From assembly GCA_036873135.1 (NCBI GenBank), contig JAPTYO010000001.1:47417774-47481773 (forward strand): DNA of 64,000 nucleotides, written 5' to 3'. The translations under genes and the position numbers were made by a program. The notes beneath the pieces are model-generated. The model did not search any database. It was not told the DNA's origin and was given only the letters and a program-made list of their open reading frames with translations. Below, piece after piece: positions 48,201-60,494 of the stretch. The number at the start of each line of letters is the position of its first letter. The stretch's first letter is position 1. The stretch is from Clarkia xantiana subsp. parviflora (Eukaryota > Streptophyta > Magnoliopsida > Myrtales > Onagraceae).

Positions 48201-48464
48201 TCCATATGGTTGCTCCTGCGTGTTGAAGGTTTGATGGGCGAAGCCTGGAGGAGCGTTGGTTTGCTGTGTGCCCCCTTGCGCGTTACTCCGAGAGTGTGCG
48301 CTTCTTGTTGGCATAGACGAGGCGACTGAGGCCTCGCCTTGGCTCTGCGGGGGGTTTCTCTGCGGAGGAGATCTCATGCTTGACTCCGGGGCCGGAGTTT
48401 TCCTTGGACGTCCTGGTCCTCTTCTCTTCGTCTTAGTCGGCGGTGGCTGCTCGTTGCTTGCCAT
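45291..48464 (-). pseudogene. gag-protease-gag' polyprotein with one in-frame TGA
   Basis: One frame of 1,057 codons, interrupted only by TGA at 47267-47265 (codon 400). Codons 13-22 (KRRGPGRPRK) form an AT-hook. Codons 30-240 are Pro/Gln-rich. The capsid domain follows (ALYNLRPEKYRGKGDPIEHV, FPQTLGGPAAHWLFSLP, NESLASYYI before the stop, then FNQN). Next come a zinc motif (C..H....GH....C, codons about 556-569) and a retropepsin (ILVDGGSSSDIL, about 698-709; later GRTTINPYEMVPSTAH). After the protease comes a second, partial gag: DIKQGETESIQSYFKRFA and a second zinc motif CHYHNRWGHSTNGC (about 1013-1026). Reverse transcriptase should follow protease in Gypsy elements; here it does not. The stop replaces a conserved Arg (CGA to TGA). 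Confidence 0.88.
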
Positions 48465-48485
48465 GCTGTTGGTCCTGTGGGTGAT

Positions 48486-48500
48486 CCGCAGACGGCGCCA
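48486..48500 (-). promoter_or_regulatory. Primer-binding site
   Basis: On the minus strand the sequence TGGCGCCGTCTGCGG starts 2 nt inside the 5' LTR. It is complementary to a tRNA 3' end of the type CCGCAGACGGCGCCA. The first nine bases fit plant tRNA-Asp as used by many plant Gypsy elements. The exact tRNA is an inference. Confidence 0.75.
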
Positions 48501-48502
48501 GG

Positions 48503-49352
48503 TGTTTCGACCAGGTTATTGCGGGTTGCCCGCTGAATAACTCGTCGAAGTCTTCGGGTTGGGTGCGAGCCAAGTCCGTTCTCTAAAGTCGCGTGCGGGC
48601 CTTAGCTTCGTCTTCTGAACGGCGGTAAGTCCTTTGGGCTCTCTGGAAGATCGTCTGTCTGCCCCTGCGAAAGGAGCATTACCAAGCAGTCCCCGTGGAG
48701 AGGGGGGGGGGGGTGCTTGGTGCGCTCGCTCCGACGATCAACATTAGTCGGCTTCTAGAGAGAGAAATAGAGGGTTTTCTAGAGAGAAGTCAGAGCTTTT
48801 CCCATTCTCACCCAAAGTGACTTTTTTGAATTGACTTGAAAATGTTTACCCCCAAGGTGGCTATTTATAGGCAACCTTGGACCGTAAACCGGTTTTGACC
48901 CGGTTCGATGTGAAAATGTGAACCGGGATGCAGGGGAGAGCTTTGGGAAAAGGACTCTGACGCGCGTCTCAGGCGGCTGTCACGAGCGGGACGCGCGCGC
49001 CTTTGAAACACAGGTCTCGGACACATAGGAGTTAGTTAAAAATCGAGTCTCCTATACGTTCGGGACGAAATGGGGGGTGTACGCGACACCCCCCCGGGTG
49101 TTGAGCTCGCCCGGAATTCCGGGTAAGCCTAGGCTTACCCGGAATTCCGGGTAGGCCTAGGCTTACCCGGAAATTCCGGGTAAGCTGGGGCTTACCCGGA
49201 ATTTTCCGGGTAAGCCCCCGGGGATGTCGGGCAAGTTCGCGACTTGCCCGGTTTCCCCCGGTTAGCTCGAAATTGGGGAATCGTAAAGGGTCTTGCGCGT
49301 GTATGAGGTCTGAATAATTAAGACCGAGCCCGAATCATGCGTATATCCATCA
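48503..49352 (-). repeat. 5' LTR (850 bp)
   Basis: Nearly identical to 37763-38584. It contains one more unit of the ttacccgg/ccgggtaa palindromic block near 49155-49210. It ends at the target duplication atata (49353-49357). Confidence 0.95.
48861..48870 (-). promoter_or_regulatory. LTR TATA box
   Basis: On the minus strand the sequence ctataaatag lies within the 5' LTR, about 360 bp upstream of the LTR's inner end. It is the likely promoter for gag-pro and genomic RNA. The same motif occurs in the other LTR at 38123-38132. Confidence 0.65.
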
Positions 49353-49357
49353 ATATA

Positions 49358-51371
49358 TATTAGTGAACCATAGAAACAAACGTGCGTTACTGTCGAATCA
49401 AACCAGCCCTAATTAAATTAGGGTCAATATATGTAACTACTTGTGTTCAAGTAATTTCCGGCATTCTTAGCTATTTATATATAACTAGATAATGGTTCCG
49501 CGCTTTGCGCGGTATACTTAATATTATTTAAATTGTTACAGTTTAAACTATTGAAATTATTTATATAGCAAAAGTTAGAAATACTAAGTAGATTAAATTA
49601 ATTTTTTATGAAAATAAGAAATATATAAGATAATTGATTAATGTAATAGTCTAAAATGGATTATATATATATATATATTATGTTTCCATTAATTTCACAT
49701 TTTATGCAAAAAAAAAAAAAAAATCACAAAAATATGAAGCATATGAAAATTATGAAGACATGAAAGAAGTGAAGTGCTCATTTTCTTCTTTCATATGTAG
49801 ACTATTTTTTTTTTCTTCCATAATATTATAAAAGAAATATTTTAGAGTGAAAGAAATATAACATGTAAATACAATAATAACAAATACGTTTCATAGTGAT
49901 AGAAATAAAACGTGTATATATATAATTATAACAAAATCAAAACGTATTATATGATTTAATAAGAGAGTTTGATGAAATTTAAGTATAAAGTTAGATTTTT
50001 GCAAAAAAAAGAAAAAGTACACTGATAAATCAACATACTTTATTTGTATATATATATATGTGCTCCGTTTTATTATTTGTCAAAAAAATATATCAAATTC
50101 AACTTATAAAAGTGTTTGTAGGATGATAAATATAAATATATGCATATCCATTGACAAAGTAAACTTAACTCTATAATATTCATATATATGACATTTTTTA
50201 CCAGTGATATATGACATATTAGAAATAAAGTAACATTTAATGTATGTGCCATAATTATATAAAGGAAATTTAAAGTTTGGATTGAGAGTTAGGACTGGAT
50301 AGTTACATATAATATTTGTTAATTTTATAGAAGTAAACATAAACGTTAAAGGAAATTTTAGATTGATTCCCTAATTCTAAATTATATTTATGTTAGCCAA
50401 ACAAATTAAGAATATATATATTGATTATATTATAGTTAGTGCTTTTTAAATCCTACCTTTATAGTAAGGGGTATAACCTATCTATTAACACCAATAAGAA
50501 GAGAATATAAGTAAATAGCAAACGAAACTTATATTAGTGAAATCCATGAGAACATCTGTTTTAATGGTTTGCCTTCATCGCCGTCCTACATAAAAGCCGT
50601 TTTAATGGTTTGCCTTCACGGCCTGTTAAGGCAATATCGTCAGTCTTGTCAGAAAAGTGTGAAAGCAGTACTTTGAGGAGAAATTGATCAGTATGATTGT
50701 TGTTTAATTAAGAGAGGGGGGGGGGGGGTGTTTTTCCTAGCATCGTTACTCCTACATCGTTGGAAATTATATTGGGTTGGGTCGTTTTACTTTTATGTTG
50801 GCATAATGAGAAGATCTAAGGTTGTTTTTATGACCATTCACGTGAAAGCTAGAGGATGTATCTCCATTAAAGCTGGAAACTGTTTCATTAATAAACAATT
50901 GTAGCACTTGCTAAGAAAAATAACGTTCATTCTAGAGCAATATGAGATCTTGGAGCAAATCTAAGCATATAGATAGGCTTACTTGGACATTAAAAACTCA
51001 TCAATGAGAGAGAATAATTGTGTTGGACTAATTATATTGAGTTATTTGTACATATCACTACTAAAGTTTATTGCTTGTCAACACCACACTAAACACCTCA
51101 AGATTATATTATATATAGATTGTTTATTATATTTAAGGCCTAAGGGTACGGTTTTCTCATAAGATGTATATGTATATATATATATACATCTTAGAACATA
51201 TAACTATTAATGTAAGTACAAAGTCCCAAATAGTTTACTTTCGAGTTAAGATTGCACTCCACTGAACAATTCCCTGAATTTCGCGCCGAATCTCTAGGAA
51301 ACCTAACATCCACTGAACTGAAAAATTAAATAATTAATAATCTACTTTCGGTAGTAATTAATTAGTGTCCA
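49358..51371. other. AT-rich intergenic region
   Basis: No gene was recognised. The hairpin ccgcgctttgcgcgg at 49498-49512 stands out, as do two copies of gttttaatggtttgccttca at about 50558 and 50600, and a 15-base G run near 50716. Confidence 0.4.
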
Positions 51372-51374
51372 TAA

Positions 51375-51725
51375 GAGCACTTCCGATGGGTAAAGCTATT
51401 TTGGTTGCCATTTTGAGACACCTTACCTCCACATCATCAATTGTCAAAAAAGTATTAATTTAATTTGAAATGTCTTTACCTCTTACAATAGCAAAGACAA
51501 TTTTTGTCTCAATTTTGATTATTATATAATATAATATTAGATATTATATGGAGATAGATTAAAAAGCTATAACAAAATATGAATATGTACAAAATGTTCA
51601 TGGACAAGTTAGAGGCAAGAGAATAAGAAAGTACATGGACAATTAGTGGAATGGACAATATTTGTCTTAACATCTCACCTCCACCTAAGCAAATGTCTTA
51701 GCAAATTTGCCCATTAAAAGTGCTC
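51375..51725. mobile_element. Tourist-like MITE, 351 bp
   Basis: The ends gagcacttccgatggg and cccattaaaagtgctc are imperfect inverted copies. A taa duplication flanks them at 51372-51374 and 51726-51728. This is the PIF/Harbinger pattern. No coding sequence is present. Confidence 0.75.
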
Positions 51726-51799
51726 TAAATACCATATGTCTCTATAGCATCTACCGTCGTTTTACTAGATATTTTTATGAAGTATAAGAGTATGGGCTA

Positions 51800-52115
<316 letters not shown>

Positions 52116-52439
52116 AAAGTAGAATAGATTTACTTTTTATAGTGCATTTCTTAAATTTAAAAAATGTAATAACTGTCGTATTATTATGTAAACTTAAATC
52201 CACAATTAATGTTAGTAGCTAAAAATTAATACTATCATAAAATTGAATATAAAAAAATATTTAATAAATTCGACGATTTTCTCTTCCCGAGAATTTTTGA
52301 CTCTAGCAACTATTTATTTAAGGTATTGGTAGCACTAGCTAAATGAATTTTCAAAGTCGATCAGTGCGCTTTAGCCACTATTTTTACAAAGTAAACTTTA
52401 AGATCTGGTAGAACTAAGAGTTTATGGAGTAAATTTTGT

Positions 52440-52862
52440 TCGAAACTATAAATTGGATGTGGAATTTAGCTTTTGGAGGCTTTGCATAACTATTTTTGGT
52501 TGTTTGGATAATTGGGTCACCGGTATATCGGTGAAAACGAGTCTTCCATGAGGTTGAAGATGATGGTTGGTGCGTATGTTCAATAATGTCCAACTGTTCA
52601 AGTTGATTGGAGCATCGTTAACATCGTCAATTCCATCAAGCACCATACTCAGATTGTATCTCGAAAATATTGGAAGTTTGTCCGTAATAACGTATATAGA
52701 TGCGCCAACTAGATTGCTATGAAATATAAAAAGGAGATGCGTGTCATGTGGATTGAGTGTTTTACCCTCATCTCCACTAGTTTCTATTTTACTGATCTAA
52801 TTGTAATGTAGTTTGCATGGTTGAATAAAAGATTGAATATTTACGTGACAAAAAAAAAACAT
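52440..52862 (+). mobile_element. Probable LINE 3' end with poly(A)
   Basis: The stretch ends aataaaagattgaatatttacgtgac followed by A10 (about 52850-52859), a typical LINE tail. Upstream, about 52690-52800, reads RCA(N/D)IAMKYKKEMRVMWIE, which loosely fits the C-terminal RNase H region of plant LINEs (NRCADWLA type). The frame is imperfect and the 5' part is missing. Confidence 0.4.
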
Positions 52863-54700
52863 TGTTAAGTAAAATCATTAGAAACAAGTATTATTTCAGT
52901 ATAACTTAAAATGTATAATTTTTTTGTGTATCACTATTAAAATACTAATTATAAAAAATCATTGTATGCTTCTGATTTAAAAAGTAATAGATAACCCTTA
53001 TTTTTCTTTATCAATGCAAGAAAACTTGTACGGTTAATTATTTAGAACCCATTGCAAAGCTCTCTACCAAGAAGCACTAGCTAAGTAAAGCCAATAAACC
53101 AACCATTCGGTGTTATTGTTAAGAGAGAGCGAGCGGGATGAGATGGGACGTGACAAGGATGCATGGATGTGATGCACATCCATCCACATTCTCTTCAATG
53201 GGTGGGTCCCTTTTTTGTCTCCTCTTTCGCAGCAATCAATGCTTTCTAGGGTTTCTCACCCTTTGTCCTCAACCTCCAAAACCCTAAGTACTAATAATTA
53301 TTAATTACTCTCCTTCATATATTCGTTCGTTCCCCAACTAATTATAATTATAATTGATTATTTGTTTTGCCACAACTAATTACAATCGATTTTTTTTTGT
53401 GCCAAAAACTAATTTCAATTGATTACTCGTCATGTTTTCACAAGAAAATGTTAAGTTTGACTCGCTAAAGGAAGAGACAACAGTAGTACGTATAAATGTA
53501 CGCACGCTGGGACAAAAACTGGAAATTTACCTCATTTTCAGTGTTTGGGTGTATATATACTTAGAATGATAATAAATATAAAACTTTAAATAACTAAATT
53601 GAAAATAGAACATTTCTTATCTTAGAGATATAAACTATAAAGTTAAACATTCCATCGATCACTTACTTTCGCCCTGGCCAGCATGTACGCCCATGCTCGC
53701 GAAGCTAACGATCTCTCTCTTAAATAGTATTCTGCATTATATAACTAATAATTATGAATGATATTACGATTAATTAAACATTATTTGAATAAAGTTAACC
53801 AACTACGGTTTTCAGCTACAGTTCTACACTTGTGGTATATATGTAGATGTCGTTTAATTCTCTCCGTTCAGTTGAGTGTTGCCGTCTGTGAAATGCCAAA
53901 TATGTGAAATTTAGATTGACTTAGGTTCTGATTGAAAATATTTATGGAGGAAATTGTAAAAACAAAAACTTAGGAATATATATTGGGAGATTAATTAAAT
54001 TGAATAACATAAAAATTGTGGGCTAATCACGCGTAAGTATTTAACGACTAAAATTAACGGCTATTAATGCACAAAAAATGGATTAGTTCCAAATGTATTG
54101 CCCTAAAAGTATGAAAAAAAAAATATTACACCAAAAACTAACATTTGTTAAACATATTTATGAAATATATTGTAAAAAAAAAGTTATTAATCCTATAAAT
54201 TATAATCTCAGAGCTTCGTTTATATAAATAAATAATATTAAATGTTAGAGAATTATCAAATTGGTACATCTGATAATAAATATGACATATTTGGATAGAA
54301 ATCCACACGTGCTAGCTTCTAGGCGTGTGGAAAGAAAGTCACGACAAAGAGTTAAATTAAGCATATATATATCGATTGAGTTGTACATATTATTCCAACT
54401 GAATTACCAAAAAGTTGGCTACCAAAATGCACATGAACACACTGTATAGTTAGCATTATGCACATAGAAACTTCACTCAGCTAGTAAATTGCATACTGAA
54501 ATGAAATGTAGATCAACGAGCAATATACACACTCACTCGTGTCTATTCTATTATGTGTCGATTTTCTCCAAATAAGACGAATTTATTAACGACGCTAACA
54601 ATTTAATTTGTATATATATTGAAAGCTTGAGATAGTAAAAAAATTTGGAGACAGCATTATGGATAAAAAAAATTTAAAAAAAGGTGAGAAAGTATATAGA
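52863..54700. other. AT-rich intergenic region
   Basis: No gene was recognised. Only short AT repeats and small hairpins occur. Confidence 0.4.
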
Positions 54701-54926
54701 GACCAAAACATAAGATAATTTAACACGTGCGACAGCTGTCTGAAGTTTGCCATATGTGGGATTTAGGTGTCTGAAGTTTAAAATGTTGATATTGACTGTC
54801 TAAAGTTTCAACTTTGTTGAAATTTGATGTCTCTGTCCAAATTTGCTGTTAAAATTGACAGAACTTGGTCATGTGCTTATCACATGACCCAATGAAAAAA
54901 TAAGTCCAAAAATTGCCCTAGTAGGA

Positions 54927-55078
54927 TGGTGGCCGGCCGGAGTAAGGTGGTGGTCCGGAGTAGGGTGGTGGCCGGCCGGAGTAAGGTGGTGGCCGACCGG
55001 AGTAAGGTGGTGGCCGGCCGGAGTAGGGTGGTGGCCGAAGTAGGGTGGTGGCCGTCCGGTGTTGGGTGGTGGCTGGAG
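54927..55078. repeat. GC-rich minisatellite in the MULE core
   Basis: About seven units of roughly 18-22 bp of the form ggtggtggccggccggagta, with varying length (some lack the second ggcc). A similar ccggcgaccacc repeat fills the core of the element at 20246. Confidence 0.85.
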
Positions 55079-55081
55079 TAA

Positions 55082-55497
55082 GAGCATCCACAGTGGTATT
55101 ACGTAAAGATTACGTAAACGTGGGTCCTACATGTTTATTTAAGTAAAGCAACAAAACTATCTACAGTGGTTTTACATAGCATTCCTTAAAGATGGGACCC
55201 ACACGTAAATTTATGTTTTTACATAAAGCATTCCTTAAATTTAAGTAATGCACTATGTATTACGTAACCAATTTTTTATTATAAATTAATTCATTTTATA
55301 ATTAATGCTAATATTTTATTGGTGATTGTTGGAAAATTTAATAATAAAATATATTTAAGGAATATGTTTAAGTAATACGATTGCAGAGAAAATATTTTTT
55401 ACGTGTGTCTTAAATTTACGTATTACTTAAAGTATACATAAATGTCTACGTGGCAACTTTAAAGAATACAATTTATGTAAAACCATTGTGGATGCTC
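55082..55497. mobile_element. Tourist-like MITE, 416 bp
   Basis: The ends gagcatccacagtgg and ccattgtggatgctc are inverted copies. An exact taa duplication flanks them at 55079-55081 and 55498-55500. It sits in the core of the MULE foldback and is therefore the younger insertion. Confidence 0.88.
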
Positions 55498-55699
55498 TAA
55501 ATACGAAATATCAGGGACAATTTCGACGTTTCACACAATTATGTCAAATTTAACAGCAAATATGAATGAAAAATCAATTTTCAATAAAAGTGAAACTTCA
55601 GACAACCAATATCAACAATTTAAAATTCAGACACTAAAATTTCATATATGACAAACATCATACAATTTATAGGTTGTTAATTAACCCTTAAATAAAACA

Positions 55700-58500
55700 G
55701 CAGCAAAATCCTTGGAAATTAAAACACAAGATGGAGAGAGAGGTGCTTGAAGCTGAGAAAAGAGAGATAAATAGACAAAGATCCTTCTGCTGTACTATTC
55801 TACCACAGATCTCTCTGTGTCTGTGCTATTCTTTATTTTTTTCTTTTAAACATGTGGATTGATTCTCATGAAAGAATGAATTTACAGAAGTTTGTGTATA
55901 TACAAGTTTAGAGAGTGAGAGAATCTTCTCTTTTACTGACAGGCCATGCTTCGTTTCGACCCAATTTCTTGGTTACGCCAAAGACTAGATTCGGTTCCAT
56001 CTTGAAATTTGCATTTTATTGTTGCATCTTTATGTCATTCTTAATTATTAATAATAGCTATTTATATTATTAAATAATGGGTGCATTATTAAGTTGTTAA
56101 TTAGTAATTGGGTGCCATTTTAATTTTAAACGCACCTAGCAAATCTTAGTGGTTTGGCCTTCTATCATTTTCTGTTTAATTTTATTATTATATTTTCATA
56201 ATGTATAATTAGGTTTATATTACAAACTATTTCTGCAACTTGGTGTTGGTGTGAATCTAACACTGTTCTAACCTCATACTGAAAATCCAAGTAATTACAT
56301 AATTTTTTATATATAGTATAATAACTAAAATATCCAAATATGAAAAAAGAGCTCCGAGCTAATTTGGTTTTTCTTAAGGAACCAAAAAGAGCTCAATGTT
56401 TGAAGTCCTACAGTTTATCGAGTGTTCTTGAAGCTTATCAAGTGTAGATGTATTAAAACCAATCAAAGCAATGAATCTCAAATAATTGAGATCTTTGGGC
56501 CCATCTCATAGATCACAATCACACACATCATATATATATATATATATATAATACGAACCTTTATGTGCACAAACTTCAAACACGACATGTACATAAGAAG
56601 TGAGAACCAGTCAATTATCAACGATTAAAAAAAGAGCCTAACACACCATTATTATACTGTAATAATAGTTTGTGATTTAACCCTCCTTAATCAGAAATCA
56701 TGAGTTGGTGTGATACACTTAACTTAAGGATGTATCTCTTTCTCAATTTTATATATATCCCTACATTCTCTATACTATGAATTTTTAGATGACATCATAG
56801 CAAAAATATAATCTATAAAACCATGGGAAAGAGGTATATGATAATTCATTTAAACAAATCAAAAGTTTAAGTATGGTAAATGTCAATTATAATAATATAT
56901 AGAGTAAGATTTGCTAGACATTAAGAAGAGTATCGTCTCAATAAAATGGGAATTGTTGAGCCGTGGACTTTAAACACAATCTAGCTAATAATGTAGAGTC
57001 GAAACATAATGTTACCAAAACTTAATTGTGAATCCTTGTCGTTGTTTATGTCGGTTTCTAGATTAATAATAACAAGATTTTGGACGCTACCGTCATCAAT
57101 AGAAAATGATTAACAAATGAGTAAATGGAGTTAAGGTGGGAGTAGTTGAGGAAGCTTTGTTTGAATTTTGAAACTCTCGCTAGCTTTGTTTTCTAACTTC
57201 AAATATGTACGGTTTCCTAAAAGCCCCGTTGTCGTTTAACGTTGTTGGATTAATTGGCGCCAAGAAATGTGCATAAATGATGGGGATAATGAATTGATTT
57301 TTTTTTTGGGCCAATTGATTACATAGTTAACTATACAGCGTAAGCGTTCAATCATCTCTCATATGATTATCTGAGGAAAATATTTATTGCAGCAAAAGAT
57401 ATTTGTGGATCACATCATATATGATATATGTATACCTACCTATCACAGCCATATTTTTTATATAATAATTATATATCCCCCTCTTTGCAATATAGCTAAT
57501 TTATGAGAAGGCACTATTCTAGCAACTGCCTTGACTTTAAAATTCGTACTTATATATTATTATTATTATTATATATTATATTGGCACAAAAAAATTATTA
57601 TACATTGTAAAAAAGATTATATATATAAGGCGATTCCGTGTAAGCCTGATGTATCTGTCTAATTAAGCTTGAGATACATATTATTTAGTTAAAATTAAAC
57701 TTTTTATAAGACATGAGGACTATTTTTGTTAGTTTGAAACTCTAGTGGAACTATTTCATGAGTTTGTGTGATTGTTGTTTTGGTTTTTTTTTGGCATGAG
57801 ATCGGATAGTGGCTGCAAAAAAAAATAGTAATAAAAAAGTGGAGATCGGGTCCGGATCAAGCCTACCTGTGTAGAAATGAGGCCCAGTTTAATGTGTCAT
57901 TTTTGGGCCGGCTCATATTATTTGAAAAACTCAAATATTAATTTTCGGCTTCCACTTTATCGAGAGCGAAGCCCAAATGTTGATTAAGCCCGAACGATCT
58001 TAGATTACTCGGATGAAATGGGCATCTTAGAAATCTAATTCTGCTGAATTAAGTCGACTACTTATATCGTTGTTATTGTTATAATTACTTTGGATTTTTA
58101 AAATCAATTTTGAAGTTTTTTCCCATCAATTTTAGCAGTATGGAGTTCAAATGTTAACATGCAAACTATTATTTTATTTTTTCAGATGGGTGTCATTAGG
58201 AGCCCTATTAGAAAGATATCACTCTTAAAATGATTACTTTAATTTTATATATATATATCAACATAAATTCTCTAATTAAAAAATGAAATCATAAACTTGT
58301 TGAATCTTAAAGTCTGGTTTTAGATGTCGGCTCATTTGGTCATGTTTGATCTTCTTGAATTTTTCTTACGTCGGGACCTGTAAGAGGGAAAGTGTGGGTT
58401 GGTACCCCAAAATTCCACTCAGAAACTTAAATTAGTATATTGTCATTGAAAATATATAGGAATCTTGTTAATGAATGTAAAACCTTTACTATTTATAAGG
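55700..58500. other. AT-rich intergenic region
   Basis: No gene was recognised. It includes AT dinucleotide runs (for example about 56529-56551) and A/T tracts. Confidence 0.4.
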
Positions 58501-58516
58501 ATTCTAAACCGACCTT

Positions 58517-59560
58517 ATGTCTGTTTTTCCTAATATGGTGGGTTTCTCTTATGGTGGTTGTAAACTGCTCGCAACATCATGTTTGCTTACTATGAGTTTT
58601 CATTTTGGCGGCTGTAAGCTGGTCACCGCCTCATATTTGCTTACTATGAGGTGTTTTCCTTCTGGCTATTGTAAGTTGGTCACCACATCATATTTTATTT
58701 CTATGAGGGGTTCTCCTTCCGGCAGGCAGTTATAAACTGGCAGCTGATGAATATACAACCAATTTGGACCCGTTCTAGCTCGAATTATGCTATCACGATA
58801 ACCCCACACTCGATTATAAATCGAAACATTGACCCGAACACACTACCCACAACAAAGAACGGTTCGGGCGGGTAAAACACCTGCCCGGACCGTAGCTGGT
58901 CCTATATCCCCTAGAGGAGATCGGACCAGCTATCCGACCTCAGGTCTCTGAGACCAGACTATTTGGTCCGATCTCAGGGGCTTCAGTCCCAACCCCTGAC
59001 GACGTAATGTGCCCGACCAAAGGGTGTACGCGACGTCTGGGAGACCGCCATCCGGGTCATGCCTCGCCGAGACCCGACATCATTTTGCACGTCCAATCCT
59101 TACACAATACCACAAACTCTCCCATGCTTAAAATTAACCGTTCATTATCTATTAATAAAGTATGTGTAGGAGTTAAAGACGTCATTAACCGCCTTAGTCT
59201 CCCTTGAGGCCTATATATAGTGCCCAAGTTATTCTTATTTGACACTTGATGATTTATTACACATTTGAGCTCTGCCTGCTCTCTAGCTTCTCTCTCTAGA
59301 ATACTGTACTAATTTAAGTATCGGAGAGGGTTCGCCGGTTCCACCCCCGGCTTACCCCTCGTGCAGGTCGACAAGGAAGCGGATTACGGGAAAAGAAAGG
59401 AGAACGGATCAGAAGAATGAAGAATTTCATCCGTGGGACGAGCATTCGGGCCGACATCCAACCACCCCAACATACACGTCCTAACAGCAACCACCTTATA
59501 TTTGTTTACTATATATAAGGGGTTTTCCTTCTAGCACCGCCTCTACACTCATTGTTTTTG
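58517..59560. repeat. Short tandem repeat of about 60 bp, split by a solo LTR
   Basis: Units of the form (g/c)tgtaa(a/g)(c/t)tggtcac, then catcatatttgcttactatgag, then ttttccttctgg occur at least three times at 58550-58744. A further unit (caaccaccttatatttgtttactat, ggggttttccttctagc) continues at 59488-59540 on the far side of the LTR. The LTR was therefore inserted into a pre-existing array. Confidence 0.75.
58745..59486 (+). mobile_element. Gypsy solo LTR, about 742 bp
   Basis: It begins tgatgaatatac, like the LTR starts of the elements at 35020 and 37763, and ends ctaaca. The flanks gcagc (58740-58744) and gcaac (59487-59491) match at 4 of 5. A TATA box ctatatatag lies at 59211-59220. 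It is followed by ctagaatactgtactaatttaag and a cggagag block, the usual Gypsy LTR leader. No internal region or second LTR was found. Confidence 0.7.
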
Positions 59561-60494
59561 TGTCTTTGTAGTGACACCGCTTTTTTACTTATTTTGCGTC
59601 GATTTTATTGTCTATTTATAGTGCTTCTAACACGAAGAGTTAACGATATCTGTCGAGTAACTATTTATTTTTCTTGTAGTGTAACCCTAAAATTTTCTCT
59701 TTGTTGAATTTATATTTCTACCTTGTGTCGCAAACTCAGGGTTCAACCTGTTTGAAAATGGCGCCGTCCTAAAATTCTGCCTAAAGTGACGTCATCTCCA
59801 AGTTTTGTCTAAAGCGGTGTCACATTTTTGTGTCTTTTTATAATGAAATTCTCCCACGTATTGGTTCTGTTAAAATTTCTTCCACAAGTTTCCTTTCTGA
59901 CGTCGTTTCATCTTCTTCTCTAAATTCCTAGCGTTGTATCCTTTTTTCACTTAAAGCTCGTAAATGTCGATTTCTCTCTCATTAAATCTATCCAATGAAG
60001 TAATGAAGTTTTTCCCTTTTTAAGAATCATTTCTATTGGCGCAGTAAAATAGAGTGCAATTAAGATGGATGTCGACTCACATTCTTTTGTTTCTTCTCTA
60101 AATACATTTCTTTCCACTTTTTTCATTGCTTTATTTTCACCCTAGTGTTCTCTCTCTAAAAACCTCCATGTTCTTTTGTCTATCTAACATTCACCATGTC
60201 CAATCAATTCAGTGCATACTTAATCAACTCTAAATCTCCACGAATTTGTTCATCAAGTAAATGGATCTTGATAGGTGTCACCTCCCTAGGTCCCCATAAT
60301 CCCGAACAAGAATTCTTGTTCGTTCGATCGCTTTCCAAAGCTCCAATGACGTCTAGTAGTGTCCTTCAGATAATTCTTCAAACTGCTTCTTTCCTCGGAC
60401 GCGTCCAATCCTAAGAAGAACCTTATCTCTGTATAATATTTCACCGAAGCTGTTATTAGGGAAAATCTGTTGGATGAAGAGGGGAGAAGGGCTA
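59561..60494. other. Intergenic, possible CACTA terminus
   Basis: On the minus strand 59681-59671 reads cactacaagaa, and a second cactacaaag follows about 107 bp inside with gcggtgtca beside it. This resembles a CACTA (En/Spm) end with subterminal repeats, but no partner end was identified. A 72-codon frame at 60196-60414 is unrecognised. Confidence 0.3.

Larger units (their letters stand above)
37763..49352 (-). mobile_element. Non-autonomous Ty3/Gypsy (Tat-like) LTR retrotransposon, 11.6 kb
   Basis: It has direct LTRs at both ends, a 5-bp duplication atata (37758-37762 and 49353-49357), a primer site, a purine tract, and a gag-protease frame on the minus strand. Order on that strand: LTR, primer site, gag, protease, partial second gag, 131-bp tandem array, an antisense spliced gene, purine tract, LTR. 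The DGGSSSDIL protease and the CxxHxxxxGHxTxxC zinc motif are of the Tat lineage. I found no reverse transcriptase, RNase H or integrase on either strand, so it must depend on another element's enzymes. The LTRs differ by only about four substitutions, one 1-base indel and one indel of about 28 bp, so insertion was recent. Confidence 0.93.
54711..55690. mobile_element. Mutator-like foldback with nested Tourist MITE
   Basis: The left arm (54711-54860) and right arm (55520-55690) pair as inverted repeats of about 150 bp. They share ggtgtctgaagttt-type blocks with the element at 17114, so the two are one family. The flanks accaaaaca and aataaaaca (54702-54710, 55691-55699) agree at 7 of 9 positions, consistent with an old 9-bp duplication. 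The interior holds a GC-rich minisatellite and a complete Tourist-like MITE. Confidence 0.75.

Noticed and set aside
47265..48540. Plus-strand frames opposite gag (for example 47619-47900, 48045-48329).
   Set aside because: They mirror the Pro/Gln-rich gag region and have no supporting motif.
58517..58735. 72-codon frame with a repeated G-G-C-K-L pattern.
   Set aside because: The pattern is the translation of the underlying short tandem repeat, not a protein family.
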